Shown: piece after piece, positions 30,977 through 39,089 of the stretch | Numbering within the stretch: the first letter of the stretch is position 1 | How the letters are laid out: each line of letters opens with the position of its first letter | Assembly: GCF_028274965.1 (NCBI RefSeq) | Contig: NZ_JAQCNO010000067.1 | Coordinates: 1 to 64,000 of the forward strand | Source of the DNA: Natronomonas sp. | Lineage (GTDB): Archaea > Halobacteriota > Halobacteria > Halobacteriales > Haloarculaceae | DNA length: 64,000 bases | Direction of reading: 5' to 3' | Made by a program: the position numbers and the translations under genes | Notes under the pieces: generated by a model | The model's database searches: none | What the model saw: the letters and a program-made list of their open reading frames with translations, nothing else | What the model was told of the DNA's origin: nothing

Positions 30977-31007
30977 CAGCCGACCAAATGAACGCGTACA
31001 TCGGCTG
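30977..31007. repeat. Inverted repeat CAGCCGA / TCGGCTG adjacent to attL
   Basis: CAGCCGA at 30977-30983 and its reverse complement TCGGCTG at 31001-31007. Confidence 0.5.
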
Positions 31008-31081
31008 ACTAATGATATAACATCCCTGTAAAGCCGCGAGAGTGACAGCATCGCGCCTTGGCGGACCGCCCCCGGCAAGCC

Positions 31082-31672
31082 CTACCCTCCGTCGTTAGAC
31101 TCAACTGACATTTCTTCGATTATTTCCTCCGCGGTTTCTCTCGGGACAGTCTCGTCTAGTTCGCCCGACTGAGCGTAGAGACGCAGGAATGCTCGAAGTT
31201 CGTGTTCATCGATTTCGTCGAAGTCACGGTTTCGGACTTGCGTCTCAACCTGCTCGAAGTCTGTTTTATGTACAGGGTACCGGTTGACGGAAAACTCAAC
31301 TTCGACACTCACACTGTCTCTTTCGGCACCGAGAATGTCGCGTTCAGCTTGCCGAACGCCTCGTCTCAACATCGCCGCGAAGCCGGGATTCTGGGTCTGG
31401 GTGTTCCGATACAGAAATGTGAATAAGTTAACCAAACCCTTGGAGAACTCCGGATTGTTGTCGCGGTGTGGATCGAAAATCAACTGTTGGTCTCTGTGGT
31501 CAAGCGCCGTTTGTAACAGGGTAAAATCCTGGATACTCTCTCGTATACGGGTACGAATCTCCTGTCGCACCCGCCGTTCGTTGGCGTCGTCGTACGATTT
31601 ATGCCCTAGCAGGTATTGTCGGTCCCTTTTCGATAGAATCCCGCGTTCTCGCTCCGACGGTTTTCCAGTCAT
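31082..31672 (-). CDS. Haloarchaeal element-associated hypothetical protein
   Basis: SERERGILSKRDRQYLLGHKSYDDANERRVRQEIRTRIRESIQDFTLL pattern, recalled as common in haloarchaeal mobile elements. Confidence 0.65.
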   Translation of the reverse strand: MTGKPSERERGILSKRDRQYLLGHKSYDDANERRVRQEIRTRIRESIQDFTLLQTALDHRDQQLIFDPHRDNNPEFSKGLVNLFTFLYRNTQTQNPGFAAMLRRGVRQAERDILGAERDSVSVEVEFSVNRYPVHKTDFEQVETQVRNRDFDEIDEHELRAFLRLYAQSGELDETVPRETAEEIIEEMSVESNDGG

Positions 31673-31732
31673 GATATCGTACGCTAAAATCTATACGCAT
31701 GTATTAATAATCTTTCTAATCAACGTAATCTC

Positions 31733-31879
31733 ATGTCTAGGAATTCGAGTATCCCCGTATCGGACGAGACCCGCCGACGAATCAAAGCGTGTAAGCGCGC
31801 CGGTGAGACCTACGACGACCTTCTCACGCGGATGGCCGACCATTACGAGCCGCCAGCGCGGCCGGAGGGCATGCCATGA
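31733..31879 (+). CDS. Small DNA-binding/antitoxin-like protein (48 aa)
   Basis: MSRNSSIPVSDETRRRIKACKRAGETYDDLLTRMADHYE; RHH/DUF7557-like pattern; overlaps next ORF by 4 nt. Confidence 0.6.
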   Translation: MSRNSSIPVSDETRRRIKACKRAGETYDDLLTRMADHYEPPARPEGMP

Positions 31880-32127
31880 GCGGCCCTCACGACCGCTCCA
31901 ACATGGCTGACGGAACCCGCGAGGCACGAGTATCCCACGATGGCGACGGGGATCCTATTGGCGCGGCCGTGTTTCTCACACCGGAAGACCTCGCGGCCCT
32001 CGGCGTCGACACCGAAGCCGTCAATCGGGTACAATACACCGTAATCAACGGCCGATTACATCTTGGCTCCATGACCGGCGGTGAAGTGGATACCTCAGAC
32101 AAAGCCGAGGCTGGCGCCCAAGGGTAG
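31876..32127 (+). CDS. Hypothetical protein (83 aa)
   Basis: ATGA overlap with the upstream ORF. Confidence 0.55.
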   Translation: MSGPHDRSNMADGTREARVSHDGDGDPIGAAVFLTPEDLAALGVDTEAVNRVQYTVINGRLHLGSMTGGEVDTSDKAEAGAQG

Positions 32128-32482
32128 CATGTGGGAGGGAAACCGAAATGGGCGGTGGGACGCCCGCGTCTACGGAGCTAAAACGACCACCCCGGAGGGG
32201 AAGCCGTCGTGAATAGCCTCTCCCGGCGTTTGTATGAAGATTCCGCCGCCGAGAAGCCAAGAGCAATTAGTACGTCTTTTTTTTCGCGCATCGCTCAAAA
32301 GAGAGTGTTTCCCACCGGTATAACCTGCTCGACACACAGAAAACCGCCGGAATGGGCAAGGAAGGCCGTCGTGGTGGCCGACCGGACGGGACCGCACTAC
32401 ACTACTGTATTACTACTGTATTGTATCAGTACGTTACGTTCGTTCACTTTGGCCTGACACGTTCGCATCGATCCGTTACGTC

Positions 32483-32782
32483 GTGGTGGTTCGGATGAAC
32501 TCGGCCGAGCGCATCCCGCTCAACTGGAAACGTCCGCCCGAGTGGGACAGGTTCCTCTCGTCGGTCGAGAAAAAACATTCCGCGACGGCGCTGTATGCTG
32601 GTTTCGAGATAGAAATTGCCTGGCGGCGGTTCCACAAGGAACACTCGGTCGAGGAGTACACCGACCGACTCATGGGAGCCGTCGGTCGTCGTAACCAAGA
32701 CACGCGAAAAAAAAAGCACAGCCGACGCGGGAGGCCAGCGACGGCGGCCAGCGGATTTCTATTCGTATCAGAAAGGGAGTGA
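32483..32782 (+). CDS. Hypothetical protein
   Basis: 99-aa ORF overlapping the next ORF by 4 nt. Confidence 0.45.
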   Translation: MVVRMNSAERIPLNWKRPPEWDRFLSSVEKKHSATALYAGFEIEIAWRRFHKEHSVEEYTDRLMGAVGRRNQDTRKKKHSRRGRPATAASGFLFVSERE

Positions 32783-33639
32783 AAAAAGACATGGCCGCCT
32801 CCGCGACCGAGAAGGGGAGCGCAAAACACGAGCTGCTCCGGGCCGTCGTGTGCTGGCACCTCTCCGGTGGTCTACTCGGCAGGGTCACGGACAAGCTGGA
32901 GGTAGCCGTCCCAGAGGCCGAGACCCAACTGGCCGGACTCGACCCGAGCGACGACCGGGGCCTGACAACTGTAGAAAAAAAGCGCCGGTGGCTGGCGGAC
33001 GAACTCACGCCGGGCCCATTCCCACGCGATGTGTTCGGTAGGAAGCTGGAGGCAATGTCCTGGCGAGGTGGCGACACGAAACACATGCGGAAGACGCACC
33101 TCCAGCCGGTGCTCAACCGTATCGGATACACGGAGCATCCGAACAACCGCGACCTGTTCATCCCTAAGGAGCAGGCCCGCGAGTACGCTGAGGAGCAGGG
33201 CATAGACCTCGACGCCCCAGCTTTCGAGTGGAAGCCATACTATGAACTCACCGATGACGAACGGACGCACGGCCTCCGTGTCGAGCTAGTGCGACGGGCG
33301 GCGCGATGTGGCGGAAAGCACGCCCTCTCGGCTGACAAGGCACGGAGCCAGGTGTTTGACGGGACCCCTGGGACGCGGAAGGTGAAAGGTCTCATGGACT
33401 GGGCGGCCGACGGCCATCCAGCCTTCGAGACGGACGCGAAGGGCGGGAGGAAACGGCTCCGGTGTGACCTCGGAGTGGGTGTGGACCCGGACATGCTGGC
33501 CGATGCCGGGCTCACCACCGACACCGACCCTCGCGAAGTCAGTGAGACGGATGAGAACGAACTCAAAACGGGCATAAAAGAGGATATGGACCGTATAATA
33601 GCCTCTACGCCCCCAGTGGGCGACAGGGGTAAAGAGTGA
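32779..33639 (+). CDS. Element-encoded protein of unknown function (286 aa)
   Basis: Long ORF in operon-like overlap with neighbours; no motif recognised. Confidence 0.6.
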   Translation: MKKDMAASATEKGSAKHELLRAVVCWHLSGGLLGRVTDKLEVAVPEAETQLAGLDPSDDRGLTTVEKKRRWLADELTPGPFPRDVFGRKLEAMSWRGGDTKHMRKTHLQPVLNRIGYTEHPNNRDLFIPKEQAREYAEEQGIDLDAPAFEWKPYYELTDDERTHGLRVELVRRAARCGGKHALSADKARSQVFDGTPGTRKVKGLMDWAADGHPAFETDAKGGRKRLRCDLGVGVDPDMLADAGLTTDTDPREVSETDENELKTGIKEDMDRIIASTPPVGDRGKE

Positions 33640-33893
33640 CGGGGTACGATCGGAGCCTAGGAACGCCTGTAGTCCATCGGTGTGAGACGGTGGCCGCGAC
33701 GAGCGACTGTAAGGTTATCCACCTCGTGCTCCCTCCGCGCCGAGCGTGTACGACGCCACTATCTGACCTGCGGGACGCGGGCCGTGAGGTGTTCGCTGTC
33801 GGCGTACTTCCATCGGAGATCCCGAAGTGTCCTGTTGCCGACCACTACATCGGGTGCGAACAACTCCTCGTGCGAGACAGTGATCGGTCGTGA
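33636..33893 (+). CDS. Hypothetical protein (85 aa)
   Basis: 4-nt overlap with upstream ORF. Confidence 0.45.
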   Translation: MTGYDRSLGTPVVHRCETVAATSDCKVIHLVLPPRRACTTPLSDLRDAGREVFAVGVLPSEIPKCPVADHYIGCEQLLVRDSDRS

Positions 33894-34139
33894 CCAGTCG
33901 TCACGCTTTCTTCTCCTCGAGGCTCAATGGTATAGTTCCCGTCACCACCGCCTTCCAGATCCCATGACACGGCAGAACGGTAGCTTGGGGACCCGAGAGG
34001 TCAGCCGTATCGGCAGCATCGACCGCGTGCTGTCCCGGAAAGTAACCGAGGTTGTTGACGGAGGACCACCGACCGGAGTGTCGGAGGTTCGCGAGGTGTG
34101 CGACGGGGAGTTGTTTAAGAAGCGAGTGAGCGTCGCGGG

Positions 34140-34367
34140 ATGGCCGACGAGGATGCGACAGTCGCACAGTCTACGCTCGCCGGCGAGCCTATGATGTCGA
34201 AGCTTCAAACACGGGGTATGCCCAACCCTCTCCTGACTGACGGCGTTCTCGACCTGGCCGATATCTCCAAGCTCGACCTCGAAGGAATCACCGGCATCGA
34301 CGACGACAAACCCATCATCGAACGCCCCACCTGTGAAGCGATCCCTGCACTCAGCCGCTTAGAATGA
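34140..34367 (+). CDS. Hypothetical protein (75 aa)
   Basis: Short ORF in element left arm. Confidence 0.4.
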   Translation: MADEDATVAQSTLAGEPMMSKLQTRGMPNPLLTDGVLDLADISKLDLEGITGIDDDKPIIERPTCEAIPALSRLE

Positions 34368-34423
34368 AATCCCACCGACGACGTGGCGGCGGATGGTGGT
34401 GACGCCGAGGAGCCGCACGCAAA

Positions 34424-34960
34424 ATGACGCAAAACAACGCGGGCGCGGGTGACGACGAGGGGGGTACGACCGCCGCAGACCTTCCAAAGTATCTCGCTGT
34501 TGCGGTCAACCCAGACAAAGACCCCGAGGCGATGGATACCTACGAGCGCCGGAGCGAGATTGGCGACTTCGTGCTCCAGGCCGGATCGGCCGAGCGGCTC
34601 AATTACTCGGAGCTCGCGCGACGATACGACGTAGCCCCCTCAACTGTGAAGCGGGACGTCGACGCCATCGCCGACGATCTCGCGAAACACCTGGCGTATC
34701 GAGTGGAACTGAACACGATGGCCATCCATCGTCGAGCTGTCAACGGTCTGCTCGACGCTGAGGAATTTTATGACGCCTGGCGAGTTCAAAAGGAGTTCTC
34801 CGAGTGGCTGGAGGACCGGGGCACCCTAGAGCGAGCGCCAGATCGGGTAAACACAGAAGTAACCCAACACGAGACCGACACCACCACCGACTCCTACACG
34901 GTGATGAGCGACGAGCAGGCCGACAGGTTTGAGTCCGACGACTGTGGCCGTTCGGAGTAA
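34424..34960 (+). CDS. HTH protein (resembles small-terminase-type or regulator HTH)
   Basis: NYSELARRYDVAPSTVKRDVDAIADDLAKHL helix-turn-helix. Confidence 0.55.
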   Translation: MTQNNAGAGDDEGGTTAADLPKYLAVAVNPDKDPEAMDTYERRSEIGDFVLQAGSAERLNYSELARRYDVAPSTVKRDVDAIADDLAKHLAYRVELNTMAIHRRAVNGLLDAEEFYDAWRVQKEFSEWLEDRGTLERAPDRVNTEVTQHETDTTTDSYTVMSDEQADRFESDDCGRSE

Positions 34961-35544
34961 CGTGGGATGCGTCTAGACAGAGTTGGACGCGACATCGTCG
35001 CTTGGGTAATCCATGATCGACACCGCGGCTGCCGAGCGCGTCGGGATTAACCAATAAAGACCGGTAGCCTTGGTTAATCTCTGAATCAGGTGGCGTTTAA
35101 TGACTATCTAAGATTCGACCAAACAGCAGTACTGCGTGGTCCCAAGCCGGGGCGCGTGAGAGCATGGCAACTGATCGGGGGCAGCTTGTATACGCAGAGG
35201 GGTCCCATACACAGAATGAGTCCTCGGCTGGATGATACCGCGAAAGGTCGACACAAGCGACACGATCGAACCAGTAGAATCCGCGGTTCGGACCACCGAC
35301 TCGCCCAGTTGTTCAGCTACAATCTGATAGCATATAGTGTGAGCAAGAGACCACAGAAGCGACCTGGCACAGCGGTGATCCGCGCCACCGCAACTCTAGC
35401 TATGTTTGGAGGATAGGTATTTGATAGATGAAAACATTACTAATCTCTAGCGAGATGGTTCAGATAGCAGTGGTTACCGTATCGTCTGCCGACAGCAAAG
35501 CCTAAACAATCACATCATAAACCGATGATCCAGACTACTGACCC

Positions 35545-36762
35545 ATGAGTCAAGATTCTTCTGTCACACAATTGATGGAGTCCTCACCTGAATATACCGA
35601 GGACTACGGGTCTGCTTATCAGGGAGACAGTCAAGAGCTGCTACGTGAACTTCCCGACAACAGTATCGATCTACTCGTCACCTCGCCTCCATTCGCGCTT
35701 CAACATCAGAAGCAGTACGGAAATGAGGACCAGTCCGAGTACAACGACTGGTTTATGCAGTTCGTGCCGGAGATCCGACGAGTACTCCAGCCACACGGGA
35801 GCTTAGTAATCGAGATAGGCGGGGCATTCAAGAAAGGCTATCCAGAGCGCTCAACATACCAGTTCGAGTTGCTTAATCGGCTGGTGGATCCTGATGAAGG
35901 GCAACTACATCTGGCACAAGACTTCTACTGGTATAACCCGGCAAAGCTACCGAATCCGATAGAGTGGGTGAATATCCGAAAGATCCGCGTGACTGACGCA
36001 GTCACGCATATCTGGTGGCTCACACCGGAGATCAACAAAGAGTCAGCAGCCGTTGACGGAGAACACCCCCACCCTGAAGCTGATAACCAGCGGGTGCTAC
36101 AGGAGTACTCTGATTCTCATAAGAAGCTTCTCGAAACCGGCGAGTACAACGACGGCGAGCGAAACTCCGGGTGGAACATAGATTCAGAAGCCTTCGCAAA
36201 TGAGAACGAAGGCTCCATTCCAGATAATTTGCTTGAGGGGCTGTCAGCTGATAATGTGCTTTCCCGGCTCGAAGAGGTCGATGCGAGCACGTTGCTTGAG
36301 AAGCTTGGTGCTGATCAACCGCTTGAGGAAATGTCAGCTGCGGAGTTACTTGGTCTTCTCGGGCTGGGTGGGCAGACTCCCAACAATGTGATCGAGGCGT
36401 CGAACACCGCGAGTAACACAAAGTATCTTAAGATGTGCCGGGAGTTCGATGATGTCGATCCCCACCCTGCCCGGTTCCCCCGGCAGATCCCAGAGTTCTT
36501 TATCGATTTCCTGACGCCGAACCCCCCATACGACGACTGGGAACGGGGCTATCTAGACCGACCGATTGTACTGGACATCTTTGCAGGGAGCAACCTCACC
36601 GGATTCGCAGCTGAAGCCAAAGGCCGGCACTGGCTCGCATTCGAAAAAGAGCAGAACTACGTCGAGTCCTCACAGTTCCGGTTCAAGTCTGAGGAGAAAA
36701 TCCGGGAGATGATAGAAGACGATCAGAGCAGCCTCGGCGATTTCCCCGTAGTCGGAGAATAG
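35545..36762 (+). CDS. DNA methyltransferase, N4-cytosine type (beta class)
   Basis: TSPPFAL motif IV precedes DIFAGSNLTG motif I; NNVIEASNTASN and HPARFP motifs typical of N4C MTases. Confidence 0.85.
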   Translation: MSQDSSVTQLMESSPEYTEDYGSAYQGDSQELLRELPDNSIDLLVTSPPFALQHQKQYGNEDQSEYNDWFMQFVPEIRRVLQPHGSLVIEIGGAFKKGYPERSTYQFELLNRLVDPDEGQLHLAQDFYWYNPAKLPNPIEWVNIRKIRVTDAVTHIWWLTPEINKESAAVDGEHPHPEADNQRVLQEYSDSHKKLLETGEYNDGERNSGWNIDSEAFANENEGSIPDNLLEGLSADNVLSRLEEVDASTLLEKLGADQPLEEMSAAELLGLLGLGGQTPNNVIEASNTASNTKYLKMCREFDDVDPHPARFPRQIPEFFIDFLTPNPPYDDWERGYLDRPIVLDIFAGSNLTGFAAEAKGRHWLAFEKEQNYVESSQFRFKSEEKIREMIEDDQSSLGDFPVVGE

Positions 36763-36893
36763 CAACCCTCCGGGGTGCCCGTGTCGAATAGACGTGATGG
36801 CTCTGGCGAACCAAACGCCACCATGGCCATCGTTGTCGGCATATAGACAGATGCCCGCTCTTGCTGCCAGCGTCCCGGTAAATTGGTCGTAGC

Positions 36894-38423
36894 TCAACTC
36901 CTAGAGACAATAGTTACGCCGGCAACGGTATCCTCAGGATTCAGCTCGATTATATTGACTCCCTTCGTGTTCCGGCCGACCGTTGAAATCTCCGAGGCTG
37001 GAACTTTGATACCACGGCCTTGGCGTGTTACAATAATGACGTCCTCGGCACTGGTTATTGGGCGAGTCGTTACGACGGGTCCGTTGCGGTCGCCTGTGTT
37101 GATATCAACTAAGCCCCTCCCGTACCGGTTCTGTTTTCGGTATTCACCCACAGGGGTGCGTTTGCCGTAGCCATTCTGGGTTAGACTCAATATCTCGCCG
37201 TCAAAGTCGCTGGGCAGGACGGAAAGTGATACCGCCTGATCTGTCGAATCTAGCTCAATGCCAGCAACGCCCTTCGCTTGCCTTGTCATCGGCCGTGCCT
37301 CGTCTTCTCTAAATCTGATCGACTGCCCTGCGGCGGTCGTGATCAAAAGATCACTCTCCCCATCAGACCATCCAACATCTATCAGGGAGGACTCAGAGAG
37401 ATCAGCCGCAATAATCCCTGTGCTACGGATGTTTTCAAACTGTCCCGTGCCTGTGCGCTTCAGCTTGCCGTCCGCAGTCGCCGTCAGAAGAAATCCGTAA
37501 TAGCCGATGTCCGGTGCATCGAGTAACTCTACAATAGCTTCCTCATCCTGGATCGGGAGGGAATCTTGTACGGCTATGCCAGGATCGTCCAACGATCCGA
37601 CGGGGATTTCGTGGCCCTGAAACTCATAAATTTGTCCCGCTGTCGTCAGACAATATAGCTGATTACGCGGATTATAGGAATAGATAGCGTTGATCTGGTC
37701 ATCTTCGTGGAGATGGATTCTGTTGGTTCCTTTACCACCCCGATGTTGTGTCTGAAATGCTGAGCAAGGTGTTCGTCTGATCCGGCCGTCATCAGTCAGT
37801 ATCACCACCGCAGGTTCCCGAGGTATTACGTCGGTTCCCGCAAGCGCCTCATTCAGGGCGTCTAGCTCCTTCTTATCGAACTGCGCTGGCTCAGATTGAG
37901 AATTGCTCACGCCGACAATCGCCCGGCTAAGTTGTAATCGGAGTTTCGTTGGCGTGGGACGGAACGTAGGGAAGTCCGTTGGCAGCGCCTTCTTGATTGC
38001 AAGCAATTCCGACTTCGAGAACTCACCCGGTGAAGCTTCAGTCGGGGCGACAGTGTCGACATGCTCTGCAATCGCCGCTCTGAATTGTCGTCGTTGCTCC
38101 TCATTGGACTCACGGCTGCTCTGGCCGTGGCATTGCTTACACGGGTCGAGGAGGTCAGGCTTGCGAGAACTGCTTTTGAACTCTCTGTCGGCAATTGATA
38201 AGCCACAGACGGTCTCCGGAGCATTGTCACGCCTGAGGTGATAGGTAAACGTTCCAAAGTTGAGATAATCGATATCAGAGAGTTTGTTGGTTCCGACAGT
38301 TTCGGGATCGACGGTGTTGCCCTTCGTTGACTCATCGGACGGTGCCGCCTCATCATCCGGGTTATCCTCAGAGAGAATATCCGAAAAAAGCCCATCGTCA
38401 TCGGAGGCGTTGTCGTCTGTCAC
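36894..38423 (-). CDS. Stand-alone GyrA C-terminal-domain (beta-pinwheel) protein with Cys-rich N-terminal region
   Basis: Repeated GyrA-CTD blades: VVILTDDGRIRRTPCSAFQTQHRGGKG, YCLTTAGQIYEFQGHEIP, GFLLTATADGKLKRT, LITTAAGQSIRFREDEARPMTRQAKGVAGI, VIIVTRQGRGIKVPASEISTVGRNTKGVNII; N-term C-x-n-CKQC; no topoisomerase catalytic domain. Confidence 0.8.
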   Translation of the reverse strand: MTDDNASDDDGLFSDILSEDNPDDEAAPSDESTKGNTVDPETVGTNKLSDIDYLNFGTFTYHLRRDNAPETVCGLSIADREFKSSSRKPDLLDPCKQCHGQSSRESNEEQRRQFRAAIAEHVDTVAPTEASPGEFSKSELLAIKKALPTDFPTFRPTPTKLRLQLSRAIVGVSNSQSEPAQFDKKELDALNEALAGTDVIPREPAVVILTDDGRIRRTPCSAFQTQHRGGKGTNRIHLHEDDQINAIYSYNPRNQLYCLTTAGQIYEFQGHEIPVGSLDDPGIAVQDSLPIQDEEAIVELLDAPDIGYYGFLLTATADGKLKRTGTGQFENIRSTGIIAADLSESSLIDVGWSDGESDLLITTAAGQSIRFREDEARPMTRQAKGVAGIELDSTDQAVSLSVLPSDFDGEILSLTQNGYGKRTPVGEYRKQNRYGRGLVDINTGDRNGPVVTTRPITSAEDVIIVTRQGRGIKVPASEISTVGRNTKGVNIIELNPEDTVAGVTIVSRS

Positions 38424-38567
38424 AGGCGGATATCTTTCAGAGTGGACTTAATTGCTGTGTAATGGTGTTTTAGCTGCCTACAGCGAAACAACCCGCCGAC
38501 TGAACCCGATCGTCATAACACTTATTCTTGGGCCCTCTACAATTACAGGCGGGATTTGTGGGAACGG

Positions 38568-39086
38568 ATGGTAGATCAGATCTCAAAACAGCAGATCCAC
38601 GAGCGCTTTCTCGACAGTCTTGAACCAGTTGTACAGGACCACGAGGACACCAGTTCTGTCCCCCTAGAGGCTGAACTCACGCGCCCACTACCTCCAAAGA
38701 TCAGAGTGTACGCCTACCAGGTGACAACCCCACCAGGTACCGGTACAGAGGGCGACCGGCTAGCACATCTGATCGTCCCCGGACAGTCTTCCGGAGAACG
38801 CGCTTCGTTCGATCACTCTGGCGGCCACTTCGCACTGCTAGTCGGATATGACCCTCAGATCCAGGTGTTCATCCTGTGGGATGCTGGGTTACACCAGAAC
38901 TTCAAATATGGAAAGAGAATTAGGGTCACCTCAGAAACAGTTTATGAGGCCGTCGGCGGAGAAATTGGAACCCAACAGCGTCACCTCAACACGGGGACAG
39001 AAACGGTTCTTACTGTTAAACACGACCGGCTGGCGGATGCTATCGAGCGCCGGTCAGAAATCACTACGGAGCGGCTTGTGGGCTAA
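38568..39086 (+). CDS. Predicted restriction/recognition-like protein of unknown family
   Basis: PPKIRVYAYQVTTPPG...HFALLVGYDPQIQVFILWDAGLHQNFKYGKRIRVTSETVYEA; gene 3 nt upstream of the helicase gene. Confidence 0.5.
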   Translation: MVDQISKQQIHERFLDSLEPVVQDHEDTSSVPLEAELTRPLPPKIRVYAYQVTTPPGTGTEGDRLAHLIVPGQSSGERASFDHSGGHFALLVGYDPQIQVFILWDAGLHQNFKYGKRIRVTSETVYEAVGGEIGTQQRHLNTGTETVLTVKHDRLADAIERRSEITTERLVG

Positions 39087-39089
39087 CAT

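Noticed and set aside
30900-31000. tRNA gene as the integration site
   Set aside because: No tRNA-like structure at either border; the duplicated core lies in nop5 codons.
32700-32720. Programmed frameshift at the A-tract in ORF 32483-32782
   Set aside because: The A9 run is slippery, but the ORF continues in frame and no conserved product in the other frame was recognised.
33915-33965. tRNA-like fragment (ggctcaatggtatagttcccg)
   Set aside because: Only a D-arm-like stretch; no matching anticodon, T-arm or acceptor pairing.
34424-34960. Prophage small terminase
   Set aside because: The HTH is compatible, but no large terminase, portal or capsid gene was recognised, so a provirus call is unsupported.
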